NCBI RefSeq assembly: GCF_040096455.1
Contig: NZ_JBBMER010000004.1
Span: 248,001-312,000, forward strand
Length of the DNA stretch: 64,000 nt
Direction: 5' to 3'
From: Lachnospira rogosae
GTDB lineage: Bacteria; Bacillota; Clostridia; Lachnospirales; Lachnospiraceae
The translations under genes were made by a program, and so were the position numbers. The notes beneath the pieces are model-generated. The model made no database searches, was not told where the DNA came from, and was given only the letters and a program-made list of their open reading frames with translations. Shown piece after piece: positions 45,874-54,367 of this stretch; within the stretch, counting starts at the first letter, position 1; each line of letters opens with the position of its first letter.

Positions 45874-46004
45874 TGATAATTGTCAGAAAATTAACATAAT
45901 ATATGCGATAAAATGGATAATATTACAGAATTTTGTGAGTTCACATAAAATGTGTATAAGTATGTTGATATTGTGGAAAAGTATGTGACTAATTACGATA
46001 TTGA

Positions 46005-46033
46005 TTGCATATGTTGTTAATAAATGTTATATT
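46005..46033 (+). promoter_or_regulatory. Candidate promoter of ddl-murF
   Basis: TTGCAT (46005-46010), 17-base spacer, TATATT (46028-46033), about 60 bases before the ddl ATG. Confidence 0.45.
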
Positions 46034-46095
46034 CTATAAGGTATGCACAGGAGAACTATACAATAAGAGATTGTGTGTGGAAAAGAGGATTAATA

Positions 46096-47127
46096 ATGAA
46101 TATAGTTGTATTAGCAGGTGGTACAAGCACTGAAAGAGATATATCAATTCTTACAAGTACCAAAGTGTGTGAGTCTTTAAGAAGAAATGGATACAATGCT
46201 AACATTGTGGATGTTTTTTTCGGTATAGATAGTGAAAATGTTGATAACTTTTTTAATAATGACAATGATTTGGAAAAACTTTGCAAATATTTAAAGAACC
46301 AGACTCCTGATGTTGAGAAGGAACTTGAAGCAAGAAAAGCTTTGGGAAAAGGTTTCTTTGGAGATAATGTTCTTGAACTCTGCCAGAAAGCAGACATAGT
46401 ATTTATGGGGCTTCACGGAAGCAATGGTGAGGACGGAAAGATACAGGCAGCATTTGAACTTATGGGAATTAAGTACACAGGAACTGATTATATAAGCAGT
46501 GCCATATCAATGAGCAAGGAGCTTACTAAAAAGGTTCTTGTTCCAGAGGGTATTCCAATGCCTAAGGGCATAGCACTCCACAAGGGACATAAGGTAGAAT
46601 ATGTTCCATTTCCTTGTGTGGTTAAGCCTTGTTGTGGTGGTTCAAGTGTAGGAGTATCTATTGTTAATAGCGAAGAAGAATTCAAGAGAGCCTTAACAGA
46701 TGCATTTTCATATGAAGATAATATACTTGTAGAAGAATTCATTAAGGGAAGAGAATTCTCTGTAGGTGTACTTAATGGAAAGGCACTTCCAGTTATAGAG
46801 ATAGAACCGCTTGACGGATTTTATGATTATAAGAATAAATATAAGGCAGGAGCAACTAAGGAGACTTGTCCAGCTAATCTTCCTAAGGAAATATCAGAGA
46901 AAATGCAAAGATGGGCAGAGAAAGCCTGTGAGACAGCTGGAGTTACTACATATGCAAGAGTAGATGAACTTCTTAATGAAGACGGAGATATATACTGCCT
47001 TGAAATTAATACACTTCCGGGAATGACAGGAACAAGCTTACTTCCACAGGAAGCTGCGGCTGTAGGAATGTCATATGATGAACTTACTAAGAAGATTATA
47101 GAAATATCTTTAGAAAAGTATAATTAA
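46096..47127 (+). CDS. ddl: D-alanine--D-alanine ligase
   Basis: Makes D-Ala-D-Ala for peptidoglycan. It has 343 residues from ATG 46096, where the protein starts MNIVVLAGGTSTERDISI as the family does; the longer frame lacks a ribosome site. ATP-grasp motifs: GLHGSNGEDGKIQ, VKPCCGGSSVGV, EEFIKGREFSVGVL, INTLPGMTGTSLLPQ. EINTLPGMTG with a Tyr-containing omega loop would mean D-Ala rather than D-Lac specificity, but I did not assign that residue. It lies 22 bases before murF. Confidence 0.95.
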   Translation: MNIVVLAGGTSTERDISILTSTKVCESLRRNGYNANIVDVFFGIDSENVDNFFNNDNDLEKLCKYLKNQTPDVEKELEARKALGKGFFGDNVLELCQKADIVFMGLHGSNGEDGKIQAAFELMGIKYTGTDYISSAISMSKELTKKVLVPEGIPMPKGIALHKGHKVEYVPFPCVVKPCCGGSSVGVSIVNSEEEFKRALTDAFSYEDNILVEEFIKGREFSVGVLNGKALPVIEIEPLDGFYDYKNKYKAGATKETCPANLPKEISEKMQRWAEKACETAGVTTYARVDELLNEDGDIYCLEINTLPGMTGTSLLPQEAAAVGMSYDELTKKIIEISLEKYN

Positions 47128-47149
47128 TATTGAATGGAGATTATTATTT

Positions 47150-48556
47150 ATGCGTGGAATGACATTAAGAGCTATAGCAGAAGCCTGCAATGGCGTATAT
47201 TATGGCAGTGAAGATAACCTTGATAAAGAAGTGACAGACATAACAACTGACAGCCGTAAAGTGCAGAATGGCGGATTGTTTGTTGCCATATGTGGCGAGA
47301 GAACTGACGGACACCAATACATAGATAACTGCTTTAATGATGGAGCGTTGTGTGTTATATCAGAAAAAGAACTTGAAGGACAGACTAATTCTTATATAAA
47401 GGTTAAATCAAGTCTTCAGGCGTTAAAGGATATGGCACTTTTATACCGTAATAATCTTGATATCAAGGTTGTAGGTATAACAGGAAGTGTAGGTAAAACA
47501 AGCACTAAAGAAACAATCAGTTATGTGCTTAACAAGAAGTATAAAGTGTTAAAGACAGAAGGTAATTTCAATAATGAAATAGGACTTCCTCTTACAGTAT
47601 TCCGCTTAAGAGATGATGATGAAGTTGCTGTTCTTGAAATGGGAATAAGTGATTTCGGAGAAATGGACAGATTATCAAAAATTGCCCAGCCAGATATAAG
47701 CGTAATAACTAATATAGGTCTGTGTCATCTTGAAAATCTTAAGACAAGAGATGGAATATTAAAGGCCAAGACAGAGATTTTCAATAATATGAAGCCTGAC
47801 GGAATAGCGATACTTAACGGCGATGATGATAAGCTTATCACTGTAGATGAGGTTAATGGAAAGAAGCCTGAAAGATTTGGAATTAACTATAAAGACGGTG
47901 TGTATGCCAAGGATATAGAAAATCTTGGGCTTAGTGGAACTAAATTTGTAATATCAGGTCTTAATTGTGTAGATGGCTGTAAGGATTTTGAGGTTACTGT
48001 GCCGGTTCCTGGACATCATATGATATACAATGCACTTGCAGCAGCCTGTGTTGGTGCGGCATTAGAGCTTACTTCTGCACAGATAGCAGACGGAATAACT
48101 GATTTAAAGACTATTTCAGGCAGAAATAACATTATCAAAACAAGTAAATATACATTAATAGATGACTGTTATAATGCTAATCCTGTATCTATGAAGGCTT
48201 CTGTTGATGTGCTTGATATGGCTATTGGCAGAAAAGTATGTATACTTGGCAATATGTATGAGCTTGGAGAAAATGAGAAAAATCTCCACTATGATGTTGG
48301 ACAGTATATAGGTACTAAGAATATAGATGTTCTTATTACTATTGGTGATCTGGCAAGACATATCGCTATAGGAACAGACGATTATATGGAAACACATTTT
48401 GGTTCATATGATTGTGAGATACACAGCTTTGATGATATGGAAGAATTCAATATGGCATATTCGTCAATCCTTAAGGATAATGATAATATATTGATAAAGG
48501 CATCGCACGCAATGAAATTTGCTGATATTGTGGAGCTTTTAAGCAAGGATAATTAG
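47150..48556 (+). CDS. murF: UDP-N-acetylmuramoyl-tripeptide--D-alanyl-D-alanine ligase
   Basis: Adds the D-Ala-D-Ala made by Ddl to the UDP-MurNAc-tripeptide. It has 468 residues: an N-terminal domain (ITTDSRKVQNGGLFVAICGERTDGH), the ATP loop GITGSVGKTSTKE near residue 110, EMGISDFGEMDRL, and DDCYNANPVSMKASVDVL. It is co-transcribed with ddl, and the two reactions are consecutive. Confidence 0.97.
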   Translation: MRGMTLRAIAEACNGVYYGSEDNLDKEVTDITTDSRKVQNGGLFVAICGERTDGHQYIDNCFNDGALCVISEKELEGQTNSYIKVKSSLQALKDMALLYRNNLDIKVVGITGSVGKTSTKETISYVLNKKYKVLKTEGNFNNEIGLPLTVFRLRDDDEVAVLEMGISDFGEMDRLSKIAQPDISVITNIGLCHLENLKTRDGILKAKTEIFNNMKPDGIAILNGDDDKLITVDEVNGKKPERFGINYKDGVYAKDIENLGLSGTKFVISGLNCVDGCKDFEVTVPVPGHHMIYNALAAACVGAALELTSAQIADGITDLKTISGRNNIIKTSKYTLIDDCYNANPVSMKASVDVLDMAIGRKVCILGNMYELGENEKNLHYDVGQYIGTKNIDVLITIGDLARHIAIGTDDYMETHFGSYDCEIHSFDDMEEFNMAYSSILKDNDNILIKASHAMKFADIVELLSKDN

Positions 48557-48616
48557 ATTAAGATTAAGCGTTTTGCAAATGCTTAAATATATACAGAAAG
48601 AAGAAAGGAGGCGTCT

Positions 48617-48961
48617 ATGAAAAAGACTAAGAGTTTAATAATAAGTGCTATGATTATGGTATTCGCTTTGGCATTTACAGCTTGCGGAAGTAAGTCATCA
48701 AGTGTAGAGGGAAGCTGGAGTGGTAATGATAACGGATATGATGTTGTATTTAATTTCGAGGCAGATGGTCAGGGAACTATGCAGTTAAGCGGAATTCAAC
48801 TTAATATTACATATTCCGTTGATGGAGACAAAATAACTATCAACAAGTCAGTTCTTGGTGGAACACAGACAGACGAGTATACATTTAAGATTTCTAACAA
48901 GTCAAAGACACTTACATTATCTAATGATTCAGGTGAAATTGAACTTAAAAAAGGTGAATAA
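48617..48961 (+). CDS. Small hypothetical lipoprotein
   Basis: A 114-residue lipoprotein with lipobox FTAC (Cys23), then a beta-rich domain: SVEGSWSGNDNGYDVVFNFEADGQGTM, alternating strands to the end. It resembles small lipocalin-like DUF5640-type domains, but I am not certain of the family. AAAGGAGG lies eight bases before the ATG. A strong terminator follows. Confidence 0.8.
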   Translation: MKKTKSLIISAMIMVFALAFTACGSKSSSVEGSWSGNDNGYDVVFNFEADGQGTMQLSGIQLNITYSVDGDKITINKSVLGGTQTDEYTFKISNKSKTLTLSNDSGEIELKKGE

Positions 48962-48993
48962 CCAGATGCTAATAATCTAAAGAATGATTTATT

Positions 48994-49028
48994 ATCCCTT
49001 CGGGCAGATATTGCCTGAAGGGATTTTT
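48994..49028 (+). terminator. Rho-independent terminator after the lipoprotein gene
   Basis: Arms 48994-49006 and 49012-49024 pair over 13 positions (one G-U), followed by TTTT. Confidence 0.9.
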
Positions 49029-49102
49029 AGTGTAATATGAAAATCTGATAAAGATCCCTGTTACAAAAAAGTATTATGTAATGATAACGTGTAATCGCTC
49101 TA

Positions 49103-49140
49103 ATATGTAGTTTACGATATGTAGTTTACGATATGTAGTT
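49103..49140 (+). repeat. Short tandem repeat ATATGTAGTTTACG
   Basis: Two perfect 14-base copies (49103-49116, 49117-49130) and ten bases of a third. They lie about 70 bases upstream of the Tad-like promoter. Confidence 0.75.
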
Positions 49141-49212
49141 TTCTGCAAGTGAATGTGCTATATATAAATAAAATGAAAGTTATATAAAATAAAAATATTT
49201 TTAAAATAATAC

Positions 49213-49241
49213 TTTACAAATATATAATATAGTGATATAGT
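49213..49241 (+). promoter_or_regulatory. Promoter of the Tad-like locus
   Basis: TTTACA (49213-49218) and TATAGT (49236-49241), 17-base spacer. The perfect palindrome AAAAACGCGTTTTT at 49251-49264 begins ten bases after the -10, covering the expected start site, and may be an operator. Confidence 0.6.
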
Positions 49242-49455
49242 ATCAATATGAAAAACGCGTTTTTAATATAATCTTAACTTACATCAGGAAGTACATAAGA
49301 TTTCTAGATAACACATATAAGTGTTATTCATTACCTGTCATATACAGGAGTTTCCCGTTAATTTAAAGTTTAATTGATTATAGAATATCAGGATTTAGGA
49401 TTATTATAATCTGATATATTATAATCAATAGATATATTTATAGGAGGATATATAT

Positions 49456-49620
49456 TTGCACGATATAATAGAACATTATGGAAAAGTTGTTGTTGCACTT
49501 GCTGGTGTGCTTGCAGCCTTACTTTTAACAGCGGCGGTTGTGACAATAGTAAGTGGAAAGACAACAGGAGCGATAGAAGATATTGAGTATGAGTCACAGA
49601 TATATGAAGCTATGAAATAA
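49456..49620 (+). CDS. Small single-helix pilin-like protein 1
   Basis: A 54-residue protein starting at TTG 49456, eight bases after a perfect AGGAGG; an in-frame stop at 49441 and no ATG in between force this start. It reads MHDIIEHYGKVVV, then a ~22-residue hydrophobic helix and a polar tail ending QIYEAMK. Residues Glu6 and Gly9 are shared with the small proteins at 52266 and 52442. Length and layout suit a Flp-type pilin, but there is no leader peptide. It is the first gene of the Tad-like locus, 19 bases before the ATPase. Confidence 0.75.
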   Translation: MHDIIEHYGKVVVALAGVLAALLLTAAVVTIVSGKTTGAIEDIEYESQIYEAMK

Positions 49621-49639
49621 TTAAGAAGGTGTGCAGTAA

Positions 49640-50686
49640 ATGGGGTGGAATATGGATAAAGAAGATTTAAAAGACATTATTGAAAAGAATAAAGATGAAT
49701 TATTCAGTGAGATAGCACAGGAAATAAATAATGATAATGTGACGGATATAGAATGGGATGGTTATAATCTTTGGATAACTGAGCTTGGCATTGGAAGTTA
49801 TATTTCAGGCAAGGAATTAAGTGACAGATATGTGGAAAATGTATCAATAAAGCTTGCCAATATAATGGGTGTTTCATTTAACAGAAGCAGACCTATTCTT
49901 GAGGCCAATACAGAGAAGCTTAGAATTTCTATATGGCACGAATCAAGGTGTCACAAGAAAAGTATGTCTATAAGAAAGATACCAGAATATCTGAGATTTT
50001 CGCATAAGGATTTAGTTGAGTCAGATTATGCCCCTGAAAGCATTATTAATCTTTTGGAGAATAGTGTTACTGCACACCTTAGCATAGTTGTGGGAGGACA
50101 GCCACACGCAGGAAAGACAGAGCTTGTAAAGTATCTGTCAACGAAAATTCCGCATAATGAGAAGGCAGGAGTATATGAGGATAATCAGGAGATACATTAT
50201 AGAAAGATTAATCCTAATAAAAAATGTGTTGAATTTTTTGTGGATGACAAGGTTACATACCAGGATATCATAAAGGCTGGGTTAAGACATAATATAGATT
50301 GGATTTTGCTGTCAGAGTCAAGAGGACCAGAAGTTGCACATCTGCTTAACAGTTTGTCTACAGGTTCATATTGTATGACAACTATGCATCTGGATGAGGT
50401 AAGGGATATGCCTGACAGAATGTACAATATGCTTGGCAACAGCAGTGTCAATGAAAGATTTATCAATAGTGTATACAAATATATAGACCTTGTTGTGCTT
50501 GTGGAATGTGACAAGCACGAGAAAAGGAGGATTAAGCAGATAGGTTTTCTTTCAAGGTGCAATTCTGTTAATCACTGCTGTGTAATATACGAAGACGGCA
50601 CATTTACAGACGAAACTGTCCCGGAAGATATTCTTGATAAATTTAAAAGGAGAGGCATAAAGAACATATATGAAAAGGTTAATTAG
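49640..50686 (+). CDS. CpaF/TadA-type secretion ATPase
   Basis: Hexameric ATPase that would power pilus assembly or secretion. It has 348 residues, about 100 shorter than typical CpaF. Walker A GQPHAGKT (153-160), Asp-box VYEDNQEIH (178-186), Walker B WILLSESRGPE (Glu226), and His-box TTMHLDEV (His250) are intact, so it should be active; several positions deviate (Ser-Glu-Ser before RGPE instead of GEVRG). ATG 49640 follows GAAGGTG; ATG 49652 is an alternative. The gene's end overlaps the next by 17 bases. Confidence 0.9.
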   Translation: MGWNMDKEDLKDIIEKNKDELFSEIAQEINNDNVTDIEWDGYNLWITELGIGSYISGKELSDRYVENVSIKLANIMGVSFNRSRPILEANTEKLRISIWHESRCHKKSMSIRKIPEYLRFSHKDLVESDYAPESIINLLENSVTAHLSIVVGGQPHAGKTELVKYLSTKIPHNEKAGVYEDNQEIHYRKINPNKKCVEFFVDDKVTYQDIIKAGLRHNIDWILLSESRGPEVAHLLNSLSTGSYCMTTMHLDEVRDMPDRMYNMLGNSSVNERFINSVYKYIDLVVLVECDKHEKRRIKQIGFLSRCNSVNHCCVIYEDGTFTDETVPEDILDKFKRRGIKNIYEKVN

Positions 50687-52139
50687 ATATTTTTCGGTAC
50701 GTTCAGTAATTAAAGATATATCAGCATATGGATATGATTTCTCAATGAAGAAATATATTTTAGCAATAACAACAGGATTTCTTGTGATATTCGGAATAAG
50801 TATGATATATGGCCTTAAGCCTGTATGTGTAATAATTACTGGTCTTGTGTCCATAAGCGTTATTCCGGGTATTATAAGAAAAAGGTACTACAATAATAAC
50901 AGGCTTAAAAAGTTTATGGACGTTGATATATATCTCCATCAGATGGCGTATTCATTTATGAGAAATCCTAAGATATACACAGCTTTAGAAGATACAGGCA
51001 AGATAGCAGGCGGCACTCTTGGCAGGGTGATAGAGCAGGCTATGGACGAGCTTGAATATGGTATGGGAGAAGATGTATATGCTAATGCACTTTATATCAT
51101 AGAGAAAGAGTATAATTGCAGCCGTATAAGGACACTTCATAAGTTTATTATTGGAATTGAAAAGAGAGGTGGAAGGTATAAGAATGCACTTAGAGTGCTT
51201 CTTGATGACTCTGACAGGTGGATTAAAGGAATATACAGGCAGGAGCTTGAAATCAAGAATGTAAAAAGGGATACAACCATAGGAGTTATTATAAGCATAG
51301 TGCTTTCAGGTCTTACAATATTTATGAGTGCCATGCTTAACCGATATAAAAGCGGACAGGGAAACATAGTTGATGACTGGCTGTATCAGTGGACAGCAGT
51401 GATATTCCTTGTGTTATGTATATTATTCTATGCTTTCACGAATAAACATTACGGATATGAAATTCTTAATGATAAAGATATTGATACTAACAGCAGGAAA
51501 TATTATAAGCTTGTGTTTAAAACCAATGTATGGAATATAATTGAGAAGATAATTCCAGTTATAACAGTGCTTGGAATATTGGCAGGCCTGGCGTTTATTA
51601 ATGGTTTTTATTTTATATTTGTATATCTTGTTATGGCAATGGCTGTAATGGTTATTTATCCGTTGATTAATAAAAAGTCTGCAATGAAAAAGCTTACTAA
51701 CAATTTAAGACAGGCATTTTCTGACTGGTTAAGAAATGTTGCACTTAATCTTGAGAATATGCCATTGATTGCGGCAATTGAAGATACTTACGATGAAAGT
51801 CCGTATATAATTAAGAATTCACTTGATACTTTTATAAGGGACATAGAGGCAGACCCATCAGATATTAAGCCATATTATGAATTTCTGTCGGAGTATGGAC
51901 AGACAGATATAATGTCGACAGTAAGAACATTATATTCAGTATCGGAATTGCCAGACAATCAGGTAGATGAAACTATTAATTCTTTAATACAGAGAAATAA
52001 CGAGCTTATAAACAAGCAGTCAGAGATTGCTTATAAGGACAGGATAAGTTTGTTTAAATTTATGGAATACATACCTGTATTTCTTATGGCATTGAAAATG
52101 TCTGTTGATATGATGCTTGTTATAACACTGTATTTGTAA
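50670..52139 (+). CDS. TadB/TadC-like inner-membrane platform protein, apparent fusion
   Basis: A 489-residue membrane protein. Hydrophobic helices occur in pairs: about 28-50 and 52-70; 208-228 and 244-262; 296-316 and 320-340; and one at 465-489. Two cytoplasmic helical regions (about 75-205 and 345-460) sit between them. This is the TadB layout followed by a TadC layout, so one chain seems to replace the usual pair of T2SF-type proteins. It overlaps the ATPase gene by 17 bases (coupled translation). Assignment is from topology and context; primary sequence motifs are weak. Confidence 0.75.
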   Translation: MKRLIRYFSVRSVIKDISAYGYDFSMKKYILAITTGFLVIFGISMIYGLKPVCVIITGLVSISVIPGIIRKRYYNNNRLKKFMDVDIYLHQMAYSFMRNPKIYTALEDTGKIAGGTLGRVIEQAMDELEYGMGEDVYANALYIIEKEYNCSRIRTLHKFIIGIEKRGGRYKNALRVLLDDSDRWIKGIYRQELEIKNVKRDTTIGVIISIVLSGLTIFMSAMLNRYKSGQGNIVDDWLYQWTAVIFLVLCILFYAFTNKHYGYEILNDKDIDTNSRKYYKLVFKTNVWNIIEKIIPVITVLGILAGLAFINGFYFIFVYLVMAMAVMVIYPLINKKSAMKKLTNNLRQAFSDWLRNVALNLENMPLIAAIEDTYDESPYIIKNSLDTFIRDIEADPSDIKPYYEFLSEYGQTDIMSTVRTLYSVSELPDNQVDETINSLIQRNNELINKQSEIAYKDRISLFKFMEYIPVFLMALKMSVDMMLVITLYL

Positions 52140-52265
52140 TGTGTAATATTAATATTGTTAAAGATTGTGTCTGTCTATACATTAATAAGGTGGAAGAGAA
52201 TATCATTAGTGACGAGTAGGTAAAGATTTGCTGCTGGTAATATTAAAGGTGGAGAAAGGCTTGGC

Positions 52266-52373
52266 ATGGACTTTATATTAGAAAAATTAGGTGAGACGTG
52301 CATTGCTATAGTATTTATATTATCAATGATAAATATGTACGCAATGCTTGCTGATAAAATGCTTGGTGGTTGA
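52266..52373 (+). CDS. Small single-helix pilin-like protein 2
   Basis: A 35-residue protein, MDFILEKLGET then a hydrophobic helix of about 20 residues and the short tail ADKMLGG. GGAGAAAGG lies six bases before the ATG, so it is likely translated. It aligns without gaps to the other small proteins over M-x-x-[IL]-[IL]-E-x-[YL]-G. Too short for most gene callers. Confidence 0.65.
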   Translation: MDFILEKLGETCIAIVFILSMINMYAMLADKMLGG

Positions 52374-52441
52374 TATAGATATTTAATATAAATCAATAGT
52401 TTAATTGAAATACAATCTAAGAAATGAAAGGGGATAGTATA

Positions 52442-52582
52442 ATGGAATATTTATTGGAAGAATATGGTGATGTAATTATATGTATTACAGGACTTGCAAT
52501 AGCATTTACATTCTTAGGGATATGTATGAACAAATGCACTGTATTAGAGGGTACACAGCTTGCAAAGCTGTTCTACAGGTAG
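52442..52582 (+). CDS. Small single-helix pilin-like protein 3
   Basis: A 46-residue protein, MEYLLEEYGDV, a hydrophobic helix (about 11-28) and a polar tail ending KLFYR. AAAGGGG precedes the ATG by nine bases. Glu6 and Gly9 are shared with the two other small proteins. It ends seven bases before the next gene's ATG. Confidence 0.7.
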   Translation: MEYLLEEYGDVIICITGLAIAFTFLGICMNKCTVLEGTQLAKLFYR

Positions 52583-52589
52583 GTGCATA

Positions 52590-52955
52590 ATGAAGATAAT
52601 AGTAGAAGCTTCGGCATATCTTGTAATACTTTCTTTTATATGTCTGATATCGCTGGATTTTATTGCTGTTAATAAAAGTGTAAGCAAAGGCAGTGAGGTA
52701 CAGCAGTATATAAAAGATGTAATCCAGATAAATGGCATAAGTTATGAACACAGGGATATTGATTATGATACTAATAAAAAGGTATGCGAGATAGCTGCAC
52801 AATATGGGGCAGATGTAAGTTATGAATATTTCGATGCAGCCGCAGATTATGATTATTACCGCCTGAATATTAAATATCCTGTAAAGTCGAGATTGTTCGG
52901 ACTTAATAAGCTGTGTGATTATAAGGCACTTGTAAGGGTTGAGATGGCGGTGTAG
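52590..52955 (+). CDS. TadE-like single-helix protein
   Basis: A 121-residue protein starting MKIIVEASAYLVIL: a hydrophobic helix at about 7-27, then a small exported domain with several Tyr/Asp residues. It resembles DUF4320/TadE-like minor pilins in size and layout; no family hit can be run. Glu6 matches the small proteins. ATG 52590 has AGGTAGG six bases before it; an upstream TTG lies inside the previous gene. Confidence 0.75.
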   Translation: MKIIVEASAYLVILSFICLISLDFIAVNKSVSKGSEVQQYIKDVIQINGISYEHRDIDYDTNKKVCEIAAQYGADVSYEYFDAAADYDYYRLNIKYPVKSRLFGLNKLCDYKALVRVEMAV

Positions 52956-53089
52956 TACGTCCCAGCACAATAAGGATAAATCTGGATTTGCTCTACGAAA
53001 TAAAGATGATGGGGATTGAATAAATACAAATATGGATTTGCCACGTTAAATTGAGATGTCGGCACAATGTAATATAGATAAGGAGTGAT

Positions 53090-53482
53090 ATGAGATTAAT
53101 AATAAGTAGTTCTGGAATGATGGTTATTATTATTCTGCTTGTGATTATACATAATTCGATTATCAGTGATAATTACTGTAATATGGAGATGAACAGCAGT
53201 ATTAATGGGGCATTTGATTATGCTTTGGATAAAGTGTCAGATGGTTACATAACTGGTGAATATGATGATATTCCAGATGATGTATTTACAACACAGCTTA
53301 TGAGAAGTTTCTGTAAGTCATTTAATGAGGCTGTCAGTTCAGATGCAGAGTATACAGTTACGCTGTTATATGCGGACAGGACGGCAATGCTGTATGACAT
53401 AGCAATTGAAGCAGAATACAGTTATGGATATAAGGGAAGAAAGAATAAATGTATATGCCAGAGGGCTGTAAAGTTAAATTGA
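53090..53482 (+). CDS. TadE/TadF-like single-helix protein
   Basis: A 130-residue protein starting MRLIISSSGMMVIIILLVII: an N-terminal hydrophobic helix (about 9-24), then an exported domain with KNKCICQRAV at the end. Position 6 is Ser, not Glu, but Gly9 is kept. AAGGAG precedes the ATG. It is the last gene of the Tad-like locus. The family is not recognised; the pilin-like role is inferred from context. Confidence 0.7.
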   Translation: MRLIISSSGMMVIIILLVIIHNSIISDNYCNMEMNSSINGAFDYALDKVSDGYITGEYDDIPDDVFTTQLMRSFCKSFNEAVSSDAEYTVTLLYADRTAMLYDIAIEAEYSYGYKGRKNKCICQRAVKLN

Positions 53483-53587
53483 CAATATATATATATTCAT
53501 TTATAATTCCACAATATGATTTCAATTGATTAATATATTAGGTCAATTGTGGAAAGGAGAGACCACATTAAAAGTGGCTGTTATATA

Positions 53588-54166
53588 ATGGAAATTCAGA
53601 TATTACATTGGTTTGAAACATTACATAACCCAATAACTAATCCAATATTTTATGTGATTACTACATTGGGGAATGCAGGCTGGTTCTGGATAGTATTAGC
53701 TGTGCTTATGCTTACAGTTCTTCCTAAGAAATATAAAAAAGCAGGGCTTACAATGGCAATAGCACTTATATTGTCGCTTATATTCTGTAATGGAATAATG
53801 AAGCATCTATGGGCAAGACCAAGAGCATTCTGGGTAGTTGGACAGAATTTTGTTGTTGGCAATGAATTCGAGAATTTATATGGAATATTTAATTCTATTC
53901 ACGATTATTCGTTCCCATCAGGACATTCGTCAGCTTCGTTTGCTGCGGCAGTGTCAATATTTATGTGGAGAAAGAAGGAAGGAAGTGCGGCACTGGTACT
54001 TGCGGCACTTATAGCATTTTCTAGACTGTACTTTACAGTACATTATCCAACAGATGTGCTTGTCGGTACAATCACAGGTGCATTATATGGTGTAGCGGCT
54101 TATTTTATTGTTAAGGCACTTATGAATAAAGTCCCAAAGCTTAATGCTATATTTAATAAGCAGTAA
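53588..54166 (+). CDS. PAP2 family phosphatase
   Basis: A 192-residue membrane phosphatase of the PAP2 superfamily (phosphatidic acid, undecaprenyl-diphosphate or similar substrates). The three active-site motifs are complete: KHLWARPR, SFPSGHSS, and SRLYFTVHYPTD. About five hydrophobic helices. ATG 53588 fits the family N-terminus but has no clear ribosome site; GGAAAGGAG lies ~30 bases upstream, beside a small CCAC/GTGG hairpin, and GTG 53549 is an alternative. A link to the Tad-like genes is not shown. Confidence 0.88.
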   Translation: MEIQILHWFETLHNPITNPIFYVITTLGNAGWFWIVLAVLMLTVLPKKYKKAGLTMAIALILSLIFCNGIMKHLWARPRAFWVVGQNFVVGNEFENLYGIFNSIHDYSFPSGHSSASFAAAVSIFMWRKKEGSAALVLAALIAFSRLYFTVHYPTDVLVGTITGALYGVAAYFIVKALMNKVPKLNAIFNKQ

Positions 54167-54211
54167 TAATGAAATAGTAATGATAATATAAATTGTAATT
54201 ATGTTAAAAAT

Positions 54212-54295
54212 AAAGGCTGTCCGATTATGATATGGCTAATCTTTACAGAACATTTTGTGTCAGGTAAAGAGGCATATCAATATTGGACAGCCTTT
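54212..54295 (+). other. Long 84-base hairpin between PAP2 and phosphoketolase genes
   Basis: Arms 54212-54234 and 54273-54295 pair over 23 positions with one G-U and a 2-base internal loop; the loop holds a second stem CTTTAC/GTAAAG (54241-54246/54264-54269). TTTT within the outer arm end and TGTGA follow. It may terminate the PAP2 transcript, but the size suggests a mobile miniature element or a small RNA. Confidence 0.55.
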
Positions 54296-54339
54296 TGTGA
54301 TAGTGCTTGTATTTTTTATGTATTTTTGTGAAAGCTATA

Positions 54340-54367
54340 TTGACATTTAATTAAGATGTGCTAATAT
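54340..54367 (+). promoter_or_regulatory. Promoter of the phosphoketolase gene
   Basis: TTGACA (54340-54345) and TAATAT (54362-54367) with a 16-base spacer, about 110 bases before the ATG. Confidence 0.7.

Larger units (their letters stand above)
49029..49455 (+). other. Long leader and control region of the Tad-like locus
   Basis: No gene seen. It holds tandem 14-base repeats (49103-49140), a promoter (49213-49241), a 14-base palindrome at the start site (49251-49264), and, in the ~200-base leader, hairpins ATAACAC/GTGTTAT (about 49308-49326) and CCTGT/ACAGG (about 49337-49351). None fits a riboswitch class I can name. Confidence 0.5.

Noticed and set aside
49265..49455. Riboswitch (cyclic-di-GMP type) in the Tad-like leader
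   Set aside because: Two small hairpins are present, but I could not find the conserved core of any known class.
52956..53089. Imperfect repeated segments (GGATTTGC ... GATG) between the TadE-like genes
   Set aside because: Similarity is short and patchy and could be chance or a decayed duplicate of a small gene; not enough to call a repeat.
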